Assembly (NCBI RefSeq): GCF_042683045.1
Contig: NZ_JBHUIT010000031.1
Coordinates: 248,001-312,000 of the forward strand
DNA length: 64,000 bases
Origin: Luteolibacter algae
GTDB lineage: Bacteria; Verrucomicrobiota; Verrucomicrobiia; Verrucomicrobiales; Akkermansiaceae
Reading direction: 5' to 3'
Of the stretch, positions 1 through 9,595 are shown one piece after another. The stretch's first letter is position 1. Every line of letters begins with the position of its first letter. The notes under the pieces were generated by a model. The model saw only the letters and a program-made list of their open reading frames with translations. It had not been told where the DNA came from and made no database searches. The position numbers were made by a program, and so were the translations under genes.

Positions 1-516
1 AATTTTCACCGATTTCTTTAATTTTTTCAGAGGATACTTGGACAGGCCGACATAAAGCGCTTTTCCCGAGTTAACAGCTGTGGCCAATGCGGACATGGTC
101 TCTTCGAGGCGGGTTTCCGGATCCGGCCGGTGGGAATAGAAGATGTCCACATAAGGCAGCCTTAAACGGCGCAAAGATTGATCGAGAGACGCCAGCAAAT
201 GCTTGCGTGAACCCCATTCGCCGTAAGGGCCGTTCCACATATGGTGACCGGCTTTGGTGGTGATGATCAGTTCGTCCCGATGACATGCGAAATCCTCGGC
301 AAGGATGCGGCCAACGTTTTCTTCGGCGGAGCCAGCCGGGGGACCATAGTTGTTTGCCAGATCAAAATGAGTGATTCCATGATCAAACGCATGTCGCATG
401 ATTTTTCGAGACTCCTGGAAGTCATCGACGTGCCCGAAGTTATGCCAAAATCCCAGGGAGATGGACGGAAGAAGGAGCCCGGAATCTCCGCAGCGTTTAT
501 AGGTCATCTCTTTCAT
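1..516 (-). CDS. Aldo/keto reductase, N-terminal part (runs off left edge)
   Basis: The reverse strand is open from an ATG at 516 to the window edge, giving 172 codons; an inner ATG at 507 is an alternative start. Visible motifs are a GFWHNFG start region, FDLANNYGPPAGSAEE (the aldo/keto reductase Asp/Tyr motif), TTKAGHHMW and a DIFYSHRPDP segment, which fit the YghZ/Gpr group of NADPH-dependent oxidoreductases. These have a TIM-barrel fold and are cytosolic. The C-terminal half, including most of the cofactor site, lies outside the window. The substrate cannot be told from this part. Confidence 0.9.
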   Translation of the reverse strand, partial: MKEMTYKRCGDSGLLLPSISLGFWHNFGHVDDFQESRKIMRHAFDHGITHFDLANNYGPPAGSAEENVGRILAEDFACHRDELIITTKAGHHMWNGPYGEWGSRKHLLASLDQSLRRLRLPYVDIFYSHRPDPETRLEETMSALATAVNSGKALYVGLSKYPLKKLKKSVKI

Positions 517-778
517 ATTCCGAGTTAACGGCAATCTGGAGGCTCACGCCAAGGAAGAATAAGCAACGGAGTCATTTCGAAGAGATCCAAGGAACTGCTG
601 GATCGCAAGATGCAAGCAAATGATACCGCTGAAATTGCGCTTTGCAGTGTGGGAAGTTTGTCACGCTTCGAGAACACCCAGAATTTGAGCGCTTGGTGGA
701 TGGCAAAGATTCTGCGAGGATGATTTGGTATCGGCGTGGAATTTCTTAAGCCGATCATAAATCCAACCTGAAAAACCC

Positions 779-2191
779 ATGGCGACGATTTTCGAAAAAA
801 TACAAACGGAGGGCATTGCAGAAATTTCCTACCTGCTTGGCGATGACGGAAAAGGCGTGGCGGCAATATTCGATGCCACCCGGGACGTCGAAAAATATGT
901 AAAGCTGGCAAAGGAGAGAAATCTGGTAATCACCCACATCTTTGAGACTCACATCCATGCTGATTTTGTGAGTGGTTCCCGTGAATTAGAGAATTCCGTG
1001 GGTGGAGCCAGAATATATCTGAGCGCGGAAGGAGGAGCGGAATACGACTTCGACTTCCAAGCAATCCGGGATGGCGATACCTTTGAGATAGGTGATACGC
1101 GGATCATCGTGAGACACACTCCCGGCCATACACCCGAGCATGTTAGCTACGAGCTTGTATCCAAAAGTGAGCCCGATTCACCATGGGGAGTTCTGTCCGG
1201 AGACTCCTTGTTCGTCGGATCTGCGGGGCGGCCGGATCTATTGGGAGAAGAGACGACTGAAAAACTTACCGAGGAGCTTTTCCACACCCTTCGGAATTAT
1301 TATCTGGGACTGCCGGATGGCACATTGATCTATCCCGCTCACGGCCAGGGCTCTCCATGCGGTGCGGATATTGGCGATCGGCTACACTCGACCATCGGAT
1401 ATGAGAAAAGAACGAACCCTTTTCTGCAATACAATGACTTGGGAGAATTCAAACAATTTGTCCTAGGAGGCACGCCTCCCACTCCCACCTACTATCCGCG
1501 GATGAAGGCGGTGAATTCAAAGGGGCCGGAAATTCTGGGAGCCTCGCCAAAGATCGAAGGATTGCTCCCCGATCAATTCGAGGAGGCAATGAAGGATGAG
1601 GTGCAGGTGATCGATACGCGACACATGCTCGCATTCGGAGCAGGGCACATCGCCGGTTCCATGAATATTGGTTCTTCGCCAATGTTGTCGATATGGGCAG
1701 GATGGTTGCTCGATCCAGAGGAGCCGATCCTCCTTATCGCGGACTCTGATATGGCAATAGACGAGTTGGTCACTCAGTTATCGAGAACTGGATACACAAA
1801 TTTCGCGGGTTATCTCGCGGGAGGCATCAATGCGTGGATACAAGCCGGAAAAACGATCTCCCATCTGGGTGAACAAAGTGTTCATGAGGTGAATGCGATC
1901 CTTTCCACAAACGGCTCAGAGGTGCAGCTTGTCGACGTCAGAACCCCGTCCGAATGGAAAGAAGGGCATATACCTGGCGCGATGCATCTCTTTCTCCCGG
2001 AGCTCGAGGAAGAGGCTGTAAAACTCGATAAAAGCCGAATCACCTATACTTATTGTGCCAGCGGATACCGTGCAAGTATCGCGGCAAGTATCCTTGCTAA
2101 AATGGGATTCGAAAATGTGGTAAATATCCCCGGCAGCTGGAAGGCGTGGAAGGCGACGGGGTTTGCTGTGGAAAAAGGTGAATTGCGGTAG
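779..2191 (+). CDS. MBL-fold persulfide dioxygenase-rhodanese fusion (CstB/ETHE1-like)
   Basis: A 470-residue three-domain protein. The N-terminal metallo-beta-lactamase fold has the metal motif THIHAD near residues 57-62, TPGHTPEH, a GDSLF loop and YPAHG. This is the pattern of ETHE1/CstB-type glutathione- or coenzyme-A-persulfide dioxygenases that oxidize sulfane sulfur to sulfite. Two rhodanese domains follow. The first (about 265-365) has no catalytic Cys at its active-site loop (LLIADSD); the second has Cys426 in the loop CASGYRA. The role is probably persulfide detoxification or sulfide oxidation in the cytosol. The ATG at 779 directly precedes the conserved fold. It stands alone, with a convergent neighbour 46 bp downstream. 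Confidence 0.88.
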   Translation: MATIFEKIQTEGIAEISYLLGDDGKGVAAIFDATRDVEKYVKLAKERNLVITHIFETHIHADFVSGSRELENSVGGARIYLSAEGGAEYDFDFQAIRDGDTFEIGDTRIIVRHTPGHTPEHVSYELVSKSEPDSPWGVLSGDSLFVGSAGRPDLLGEETTEKLTEELFHTLRNYYLGLPDGTLIYPAHGQGSPCGADIGDRLHSTIGYEKRTNPFLQYNDLGEFKQFVLGGTPPTPTYYPRMKAVNSKGPEILGASPKIEGLLPDQFEEAMKDEVQVIDTRHMLAFGAGHIAGSMNIGSSPMLSIWAGWLLDPEEPILLIADSDMAIDELVTQLSRTGYTNFAGYLAGGINAWIQAGKTISHLGEQSVHEVNAILSTNGSEVQLVDVRTPSEWKEGHIPGAMHLFLPELEEEAVKLDKSRITYTYCASGYRASIAASILAKMGFENVVNIPGSWKAWKATGFAVEKGELR

Positions 2192-2237
2192 GACAGCCTA
2201 AGCAATCTCCATCAAGAATAGCGCTTTTCTCCTGATC

Positions 2238-3494
2238 TCACAGGGTTGCTTTTCCTCCCTGAAGCGCTTTCAAGCGCTGGAGAAGTGGCGGATGTGAGTA
2301 ATCCAAAACGATCCGAAGCTTATGCGGAGCAGGATGGGATAGGTGATCGCTGCTGAGTTTTTTCAGCGCTGTGGCGAGAGCTTCCGGAGTGCCGGTAGAT
2401 TCGGACGCATAGGCATCTGCTTCAAACTCATGCTTCCGGGACCATGCGTTTGCGATCACGGAAAGTAGCTTGGAGGCTGGCTCAAGGAGGATCGTGAATA
2501 AAACCAACCCAACTTGTGGCGAGATCTTATCTACCATGAAGGCATCATGGAGCTGGCGTGCAAAGGCCCCGTTGGGATCAGTCGCCAAGCCAATGAGGAA
2601 GAACACCATCGCCATTTGTAGGATACCTACGAAGAGGCGCTGTTTGATGTGTCCGAGGCGGAAATGGCCGATCTCATGCGCAAGTATTGCCAGCAACTCA
2701 GGTGAACTGGATTTTTCGATGAGCGTATCGAACAGTGCGATTTTCTTGTGTTTGCCGAAGCCTGTGAAATACGCATTCGCCTTGGTGGAACGCTTAGAGC
2801 CATCGATGATGAAAACGCCTTGGAGCGGGAATCCGCATTTATCCCCAAGGGCTTCGATATCGCTTTTCAAATCACCGTCGGGCATCGGGGTGAATTTATT
2901 GAACAAGGGTAAAATGAATGATGGAGCCAGGTAAGTGAGCAGTAATTGAAACACTGTGACAAACGCCCACGCCCAGATCCATGCATTTGGCACCTCGTTG
3001 AAAATCCACAAAATACCAGCCAGCAAGGGCATGCCAATGAGCGCTGCGAGTAGAAGCCCTTTGAGCCTGTCTACAATGAAAGTGCTGACAGTTGATTTAT
3101 TGAACCCGAATTTCTCTTCGATAACGAAGGTTTCGTAATAATCGAAAGGAAGAGATATAAGGTTCTGTGCGAGGAATAGTATCCCGAGAAAGATCAATCC
3201 GGAGATAATTTCATTCCCTGCGAGTGAGCGGGCTAGATTATCGAGAAACGGGAAACCGCCGGCGAACCAAAAGGCCAATAAAATACCGAGAGAGAACACC
3301 GATCTGATGATATCAAAGCGCGAATTGATCGATAGATAAGAGCGGGCACGATCGAGCTTTTCCCGGTCCATCAAACCATCGAGTTCGCTTGGCGGAGTGG
3401 AAGGAAAAGTCTTTAGATTGAGAAGTGTGGCGATGAATTCCAGCTTCCATAGAAGGAAAAGGGAGATGATAATAAGAATGGCGAGGAGGTTCAT
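2238..3494 (-). CDS. M48 family CAAX-type membrane metallopeptidase (Ste24-like)
   Basis: 418 residues with several hydrophobic membrane segments in the N-terminal half, followed by a zinc-peptidase domain. The motif HEIGHFRLGH (an HExxH gluzincin motif near residue 280) and a downstream KHEFEADAYA (third zinc ligand Glu) match M48A/CAAX prenyl protease 1. Bacterial members degrade or process membrane proteins at the cytoplasmic membrane. It starts at ATG 3494, 15 bp downstream of the stop of the small membrane protein at 3510-4076, so the two are probably one operon. Length and motif order are normal for the family. Confidence 0.92.
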   Translation of the reverse strand: MNLLAILIIISLFLLWKLEFIATLLNLKTFPSTPPSELDGLMDREKLDRARSYLSINSRFDIIRSVFSLGILLAFWFAGGFPFLDNLARSLAGNEIISGLIFLGILFLAQNLISLPFDYYETFVIEEKFGFNKSTVSTFIVDRLKGLLLAALIGMPLLAGILWIFNEVPNAWIWAWAFVTVFQLLLTYLAPSFILPLFNKFTPMPDGDLKSDIEALGDKCGFPLQGVFIIDGSKRSTKANAYFTGFGKHKKIALFDTLIEKSSSPELLAILAHEIGHFRLGHIKQRLFVGILQMAMVFFLIGLATDPNGAFARQLHDAFMVDKISPQVGLVLFTILLEPASKLLSVIANAWSRKHEFEADAYASESTGTPEALATALKKLSSDHLSHPAPHKLRIVLDYSHPPLLQRLKALQGGKATL

Positions 3495-3509
3495 AGATCG
3501 TGAAAATTT

Positions 3510-4076
3510 TTATCTCTGGATGAGATTGAAGACGGGTGGAGCTGCTTCTTTCCACGCAAGGGCGGTGGCTGCCTCAATTACAGCATCTTCATCATCCCTA
3601 CGGTGAAAAACTGCAGTATCACGCAGTCTGCGAGAGGTGATGAGAATCGCTTTGAGCTCAGTGGCGATGCTCAGGTAGGAAATAATTACAGAAAACGCAA
3701 TGGCGAGCAGGAAGATAGCAATGGCACCAGCTATTGGGATCTTTCCCACGATGATTGCCAGAATTGCGATCATCAATGCCAGAGGCGGCACAGCCATACC
3801 AAATCGGCGGGCGCCTTCGCGCGAAGTTGCTGCTTTAGGGTCGCGTGCGCCCCAATCAACAAGAGCTGATTTTCTTAGGAAATCTGCGTAAATGACTGCG
3901 TCTCCCACTTGCGAGACCGGGAGGTTTTCACTTCCGAATGCTTTCTCCCATCTTCCAATATCGCACTTGCACTGAAGTTTTCCTTTTTCCGCGAGGATAC
4001 GCATGCCGAACCACCAACGGACGACAAATGCGATGATGATAGGGAGCGCTGCTAGGAGTATGAGTAAGCGAAACAC
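3510..4076 (-). CDS. Hypothetical integral membrane protein
   Basis: 188 residues from a GTG start at 4076. There is one N-terminal membrane segment (residues 2-20) and a pair of strongly hydrophobic segments around 97-140, with a charged region between and a soluble C-terminus. No catalytic motif is recognized. It lies just upstream of the Ste24-like protease on the same strand with a 15-bp gap, so it is likely co-transcribed and may act with that membrane protease; the partnership is inference from position only. Confidence 0.7.
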   Translation of the reverse strand: MFRLLILLAALPIIIAFVVRWWFGMRILAEKGKLQCKCDIGRWEKAFGSENLPVSQVGDAVIYADFLRKSALVDWGARDPKAATSREGARRFGMAVPPLALMIAILAIIVGKIPIAGAIAIFLLAIAFSVIISYLSIATELKAILITSRRLRDTAVFHRRDDEDAVIEAATALAWKEAAPPVFNLIQR

Positions 4077-4317
4077 GATAAATCTGGAGGAGGTTTAACC
4101 GCGAACAAAAGTTAATGCACGCGAATGCAGTGAAAAATTACTTTTTCTGTGAGAGGGACGAGACGCGATTTGCAAATTCCATGATTTTCCGAGGATCTTT
4201 CCTCCATGAACGATTAGTAAGGGTATATACGTCTCCAATTCATGGTGAAATGCTAGAACTGAAAGTGCTCGTGAATAGCTGGAACGTTACGTGAAATGGA
4301 TCAGACAAGTTCCCGCA

Positions 4318-6885
4318 CTATGGCCAAGGATGGCGTGGATAGCGCCCAGCCAGCTCCTTTTTCATTTGCGGATATCCGTTTTGCCAGAAGTTAGGAATGT
4401 CCTTGGTCATTTGCCAAGGTCGTTGGTTTGGGGCTAGAATGTGAACAAGCAAAGGAATGCGCCCGGAAGCAATGGTCGGTGTGTTGCCTGTTCCGACGAG
4501 TTGGGCGAGTTTTACAGAGAAAAAAGGATCGTTTTCTGAATGGTAAGTGACTTTCGGTGTGTGGCCGGAAGCTAATCTAATTCGTTCCGGGCAGTGGGTA
4601 TCCAGAAGGTGCCGCTGATGAGATGATAGCCAATCGTTGAGCACTGGCCAGACAGCCGCGTCTTTTATCTCCTTGTAGCTGACCGCGCCGTGGCAAATTT
4701 GAGCAACTGCGGCGATCTTGTCTTCATGTGTCCAGGTGGGTAGGCCCAGCTCCGGCATCCATTTTGAAATGCAGCTGAGGCGGTGTGTGTATTGTTCCAC
4801 CTGGGCATCCCAGTTTTTCAATACAAGCTCTCCGGAAAGAAACCGGTCGGCCAGGATTTCCGCTGCCGCATCAAGTGGGACATTTTGATCTGTCTCCTTG
4901 GATTCGAGGACGAGATCGCGGAATTTTTTCTGCCTCAGACAGGTGACCCTTCTACGGGACTCGTCATAATTCGCTCCATCGGTGGATTCAATTTCATCGG
5001 GGAAAAGCTCCTCGAGCCATGCTAGCTCGATCGCTGTTGCCAGACGCAGGTGAGTGGTCGTTTCGCGCGCTTCCACCTCGGTGATTTCGCATGCTACGAA
5101 AGCTGCGGCTTGGCGGACACATGATTGATCGTCGAGTTTGCCTCTACGGTTCCCGACCAGGCGGCATGCGAGATTTCCCTGAGAGAGGCGTATTGCGAGC
5201 TGATCCGAAAATGCGGACAAAATAGATTTGGCCACGGCGATACGCTTCCCATGAAAGTCAGGAACAGGGGAAGTTGCGCTTTTTTGTTGATTCTGGCGGG
5301 GAGTAAAAATTTGCAGGAGCCGCTGGAAGATCTGGGCGGTATCGCGTGCGCCCCGGGCATGAATACCTAGCTGGGAGAGGCGGCGGGGATCGAATTGCAT
5401 GGCTTGGGCGGATTCGAACCCACGGTATTCTCCTGCGAAATCCGATGGATCATCCGGGAAAATAAAGTCTTTGCGGGATGTCTGGGACTTTCCTTTTACA
5501 AAAATTCCCTCGCCTTGGACAACAGCCGCGATGAAAGCAGTTTCCGCAAGACAATCATTTTGAAAGCCGGCAAAAAGCAGGCGGGAGAAGCGGGGCTCCA
5601 AGGGTAACTTGGCCATTGCTGCCCCGGTTTCTGTTAATTTGCCAGCGGCGTCAGTAGCGTGAAGCTCGTGGAGGAGCTGCTCGGCCTTTTTCAAGGAACT
5701 TTCTGTGGGGGCATCCAACCAATTGAAGCTACGCGGATCCGCACAGCCGGAGGCTTTGAGCAAAAGAATTGCCTCCGCTAGATCGATGCGGTGAATCTCC
5801 GGAGTCTCAAATTCATCGCGGCGTGCATGATCGGCTTGGCTCCACAGCCTAAGGCATCTCCCGGAAGAGGTTCGCCCGGCGCGACCTGCCCTCTGCGCCG
5901 CCGCTGCACGGGAGATTTTTTTGATAAGGAGCGTATTGATTCCTCTGCGTGGTTCGAATGCTGAAACTCTCGCCAATCCGGAATCAATCACCGTGCGGAT
6001 ACCGTCGATCGTGAGAGACGTTTCCGCGACGTTGGTAGAGACGATAATTTTTGGCTTGGACGAAGGTCGGATAGCCGCTTCCTGGGCGGCTGGTGGGAGC
6101 GAAGAGTATAATGGAAAAACATCGAAATCGCGGAAGGCAGAAGAATTTTCCAGAATTTCGATGGTGCGGCGGATCTCATGGGTCCCCGGAAGGAAGATGA
6201 GTATATTACCGGGCTCTGGCAGCGCGATCGCATCACGGGTCAAGGCCACGACCTGATCCCAGAGCGGGATCTCCCGCTGAGCGCCTGCGTTCCGGTGGGT
6301 TGCAGCCTGACGATGGGGCTTGTGGAGAATTTCCACCGGAAAAGTCCTTCCTCCAGCCTCAAGTTCCTTCACCGGTGACATGTAGTCGGCCAAATGACTG
6401 GTTTCCAATGTGGCTGACATCACGACAACGCGGAGATCCGGGCGAGAGCTTTTCTGCAAGGTCAGACACCGGGCAAGAGCAATGTCCCCCGCAAGCCGGC
6501 GCTCGTGAAACTCATCAAAAATGACTGCGCTTACTCCCGAAAGTGCAGGATCATCCTGCAAGATCCGCTGAAAGACCCCATCCGTGAGATAGAGGATTTT
6601 CGTATGGTCAGAGTATCTTGTGTCGAATCGGACGGCGTATCCGACTTCCTGGCCCAAGTTCGTCTTCCGGTTTTTCGCGACGAAGCCCGCAAGCAGCCGG
6701 GCTGCCATCCGGCGTGGCTCTATGACGATCACCCGGCCTTTGATCTCGGGGAGATCCGCGAGGATACCCGGCACTTCAGTGGATTTTCCTGATCCAGTGG
6801 GGGCGGTCAGGAGTATCCGGGAGCAAGAGGATTCCGAGCCTGTGGAGCGCAGGACCTCTGAGATTTCGTGGATGGGCAGAGTCAC
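4318..6885 (-). CDS. hrpB: ATP-dependent RNA helicase HrpB
   Basis: An 855-residue DExH-box helicase. In order it shows motif I APTGSGKST near residue 30, motif II DEFHERR, motif III SATL, a HrpB-type helicase C domain with VSTNVAETSLTIDG and the motif VI stretch QRAGRAGR, and the long HrpB-specific C-terminal region ending with the conserved GRYPRHPWP. HrpB proteins are cytosolic RNA helicases of the DEAH/RHA group with a poorly defined cellular role. The start is GTG at 6885. The length is typical (about 800-850). No operon partner is evident; 241 bp of apparently empty DNA follows on the 3' side. Confidence 0.95.
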   Translation of the reverse strand: MTLPIHEISEVLRSTGSESSCSRILLTAPTGSGKSTEVPGILADLPEIKGRVIVIEPRRMAARLLAGFVAKNRKTNLGQEVGYAVRFDTRYSDHTKILYLTDGVFQRILQDDPALSGVSAVIFDEFHERRLAGDIALARCLTLQKSSRPDLRVVVMSATLETSHLADYMSPVKELEAGGRTFPVEILHKPHRQAATHRNAGAQREIPLWDQVVALTRDAIALPEPGNILIFLPGTHEIRRTIEILENSSAFRDFDVFPLYSSLPPAAQEAAIRPSSKPKIIVSTNVAETSLTIDGIRTVIDSGLARVSAFEPRRGINTLLIKKISRAAAAQRAGRAGRTSSGRCLRLWSQADHARRDEFETPEIHRIDLAEAILLLKASGCADPRSFNWLDAPTESSLKKAEQLLHELHATDAAGKLTETGAAMAKLPLEPRFSRLLFAGFQNDCLAETAFIAAVVQGEGIFVKGKSQTSRKDFIFPDDPSDFAGEYRGFESAQAMQFDPRRLSQLGIHARGARDTAQIFQRLLQIFTPRQNQQKSATSPVPDFHGKRIAVAKSILSAFSDQLAIRLSQGNLACRLVGNRRGKLDDQSCVRQAAAFVACEITEVEARETTTHLRLATAIELAWLEELFPDEIESTDGANYDESRRRVTCLRQKKFRDLVLESKETDQNVPLDAAAEILADRFLSGELVLKNWDAQVEQYTHRLSCISKWMPELGLPTWTHEDKIAAVAQICHGAVSYKEIKDAAVWPVLNDWLSSHQRHLLDTHCPERIRLASGHTPKVTYHSENDPFFSVKLAQLVGTGNTPTIASGRIPLLVHILAPNQRPWQMTKDIPNFWQNGYPQMKKELAGRYPRHPWP

Positions 6886-6967
6886 ACGGTTCTTGTAGTC
6901 AGCACAGCCATTTGCTCAACCGTAGAAATCAATATACGATCGGCCTCGCATCAGAATGATTGTCAAT

Positions 6968-8182
6968 TTATGAATCCTCGGGAGAAGTGAGATTGGCTGG
7001 GCCAACAGCTTCTTCGGTCGGAGGAGGCGTGATGATTTCCACTGGCGCACCGTTCGGGGCATACGGCAGGCGGGAGACCGCCAACCAATCGCCTGGATTC
7101 AGATCGTTGCGAACAACCAGCACCTCGTTGTTGGACCAAACGGGAAAGATGTTCATCTTCTCAATGGAAGGAGTTTCCTTTTCAATAAGATAGATTTGAT
7201 TCAATCCGCGCATCGCGGTGCGCGGAATAACGTAGACGTTTTCCAGAGTCACTCCGCTGACTGCGGCACGAAGGGGCTGTCCGATACGGAGCTCGGGGCA
7301 CCGGGATTTCAAACTGAACGGATCCTCGATCAAGGCGATGGCAAAAAGCTCGCGGGAGTCAGGATCCAGAGTCCCCTCGGTGCGGACGATTTTCGCTTTC
7401 CACTGGTGTTCGGCAGGACCGGAAGGATCCCGAAGTGCATCCGTGAGAATCACGTCTACCGGAGGATCTGTTTCCACGCTTGGAAGATCGATGAAAGGAA
7501 GCTGAGCGGGGGCAAGGGGAAGACGGATCTGCGCGGTAGCGGTGCCAAAGATTTCTCCAAGCTGCGTGGTGGCTCCAACGGCTTGCCCGAGGCCGACGAG
7601 GCGTTTCTGAACCCGCCCGTCAAACGGTGCTTTCACTTTGGCACGCTCCAGATTGCGCTGGGCTTGTTCAAGGTCAGCCTTTGCTGCGCTGACATTTGCC
7701 TCCGCTTCGCGAAGCTGGGGAACGCGCAGCACCAACGGGGACGGCTCCTCAGTATAGCCGATATCCTGCCAGTTCAGCCGGGCTTGCTTTGCCCTGGCCT
7801 GCTCTTGGATCAGAGCCGCTTCGGCCTTTGCCAGCCGGGACTCCGAGGCGAAGACCGCAGTCCGCAGGTCTGCGGGATCAAGTTCCAGAAGAACATCTCC
7901 TTCCTTGAAAAATGCCCCGTCTTCAAATGCTGGATGAATGCTCATTACCGTTCCGGAAACCAGCGGAGTGATGGTTGTCGCCTGCTGGGTGCTGACAGTG
8001 CCCTGGGTATCGATAATTACCTGGTAGTTTGTCGGGTTGAGGACCGTTTTCTCGGTCTTGAGAAGTTGCTGGGCGCGGTGCTTCGGTTTCGGTGGCGCTA
8101 CTGGAACACCGAGCCATTTCCATGCGATGATACCAGCCACCAGAATAGAGACGGGGATCAGGGCGCGGATAAAAATTTTCAT
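6968..8182 (-). CDS. HlyD/RND-type efflux periplasmic adaptor protein
   Basis: A 404-residue membrane fusion protein. One N-terminal membrane anchor (about residues 5-27) is followed by a barrel-sandwich hybrid/lipoyl segment (VSGTVMSIHPAFEDGAFF, VLLELDPADL), a helical hairpin rich in Ala/Glu/Arg, the second lipoyl half AKVKAPFDGRV and a beta-barrel region. Such adaptors link an inner-membrane pump to an outer-membrane channel. No pump gene is next to it here (hrpB lies downstream), so the partner must be elsewhere. The start is ATG 8182, and the 170-bp gap to the divergent S16 peptidase gene should hold both promoters. Confidence 0.9.
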   Translation of the reverse strand: MKIFIRALIPVSILVAGIIAWKWLGVPVAPPKPKHRAQQLLKTEKTVLNPTNYQVIIDTQGTVSTQQATTITPLVSGTVMSIHPAFEDGAFFKEGDVLLELDPADLRTAVFASESRLAKAEAALIQEQARAKQARLNWQDIGYTEEPSPLVLRVPQLREAEANVSAAKADLEQAQRNLERAKVKAPFDGRVQKRLVGLGQAVGATTQLGEIFGTATAQIRLPLAPAQLPFIDLPSVETDPPVDVILTDALRDPSGPAEHQWKAKIVRTEGTLDPDSRELFAIALIEDPFSLKSRCPELRIGQPLRAAVSGVTLENVYVIPRTAMRGLNQIYLIEKETPSIEKMNIFPVWSNNEVLVVRNDLNPGDWLAVSRLPYAPNGAPVEIITPPPTEEAVGPANLTSPEDS

Positions 8183-8352
8183 ACGAATAGTAAATTGTCG
8201 GCTAGAATAGCGATGGAATCAATTACGATATGTTAATGGTGAATGTTTCACTTGTGGGGATAATTGACGAACAATTCCTATTTTTTTTGCGGGAGGAAAT
8301 AGATGTTTTCGGTTAATATGTAGCGGAAAGCGTTTTCTCAACCTGCTGTTTT

Positions 8353-9507
8353 ATGAAATTTCTGGTTCCCACATTGATATTGTTTTTATCCGTGATCGCT
8401 TCGGCAGAGGCTCCTGCCCTACTGCAGGCTAGCCTGAAAGGCTTGCTGGTGGTGGAACTCGATAACGGGAAGATAGCGGGAACTGCAAGCCAGATGAATG
8501 CCACTGCGGTAAAAAATGGCGGATCGCAGCTGGAAATCGTTTTCAACCAGGAAGTTGGCGAGGATATGCGCACGGCGACAAAGGAGGTAAGCAAGTTCAT
8601 TCACGTCCGCCATGATGGAAAATTGCCGGAAGGTTATCGTATTGAGCTGGCATTTGCTGACAAATACAGCCCGAAAGACGGCCCATCGGCAGCAGTGGCT
8701 AGTGCCTTGCTTGTGGATTCGATGATAGTGGGCAACGAATTGGCGGATGATTTTGCCGTGACCGGGGATATGAATGCGGACGGTCATGTGCAGCCGGTAG
8801 GGGGAGTTCCGGCGAAAATCAGCGGAGCCCAGCGCAAGGGATGTAAAATTGTGGCTGTGCCAAGCAGCAATGAATCCGCGGTTAGCGATGCCTACATTGT
8901 CGATGGGCTGGCTGCTTTGAAAAAAATTCAGATTTTCTCGATTGCGGATTTTGAGGAAGCCCGTGCGATTTCTTCCAAGGAGCGCGACGAAAACCTGGCG
9001 AAAGCAATTTCCGAGTTCTCCAAAATCCAGGAGGTGCTCGCGAGGGATGAGAAGTTTATATCAAACTCCAAGGTGATTGAGAAATTGCGCGAGGTCGTCA
9101 CAATTTCGCCAAATCATCTTTCGGCGAAATATCTTTTATTACACGCTGTTGGGCAGGCACCGCGGAGCCTGACACTTGCTGGCTCCATTGAGGCTATCAA
9201 CAAAGCCGATACGGCTCTGGCAGGAATGCTTTCGAGCGGTAGTTTCACGATAAGCAGGGGAAATTCCGATTTATTGTTCAAGTTCGAGAGCGAAATGATC
9301 CGGCTCAGGCCGTTGCTGGACAAGCGGACGATAGATTTCAGCGATTCCTATATCGAGCTCGCAGAGTTTGTGCGCGACAACCGGGATCGGAAAATTTTCA
9401 CCCCTCAGCTGCAACGGGAGTTGGATGGCGCGGTTTCAAAAATCAGCTATGAACAGTCGGCATTGCTAGGAGACGCCGATGTGCGGGAAGAGCTGATGCT
9501 TGAATGA
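8353..9507 (+). CDS. Secreted Lon-type (S16) serine peptidase-like protein
   Basis: 384 residues: signal peptide (1-19), then a Lon proteolytic-domain fold without the AAA module, then a helical C-terminal half. The active-site motif KDGPSAA places Ser112, and GGVPAKISGA places Lys155. The 43-residue Ser-Lys spacing is that of the Lon catalytic dyad (Ser679/Lys722 in E. coli Lon). The protein therefore looks like an ATP-independent exported peptidase. It is the last host gene before the left end of the mobile element; in the unoccupied chromosome it would lie next to tRNA-Ser. The substrate is unknown. Confidence 0.85.
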   Translation: MKFLVPTLILFLSVIASAEAPALLQASLKGLLVVELDNGKIAGTASQMNATAVKNGGSQLEIVFNQEVGEDMRTATKEVSKFIHVRHDGKLPEGYRIELAFADKYSPKDGPSAAVASALLVDSMIVGNELADDFAVTGDMNADGHVQPVGGVPAKISGAQRKGCKIVAVPSSNESAVSDAYIVDGLAALKKIQIFSIADFEEARAISSKERDENLAKAISEFSKIQEVLARDEKFISNSKVIEKLREVVTISPNHLSAKYLLLHAVGQAPRSLTLAGSIEAINKADTALAGMLSSGSFTISRGNSDLLFKFESEMIRLRPLLDKRTIDFSDSYIELAEFVRDNRDRKIFTPQLQRELDGAVSKISYEQSALLGDADVREELMLE

Positions 9508-9595
9508 TGCCTTCCGGCTCAATGAGAATGAGGCTGGCTAGGTAATTCCTTTCCTACAAGTTGGAGGAGAGGTTGATCTCATTCACCAAAGAAAG

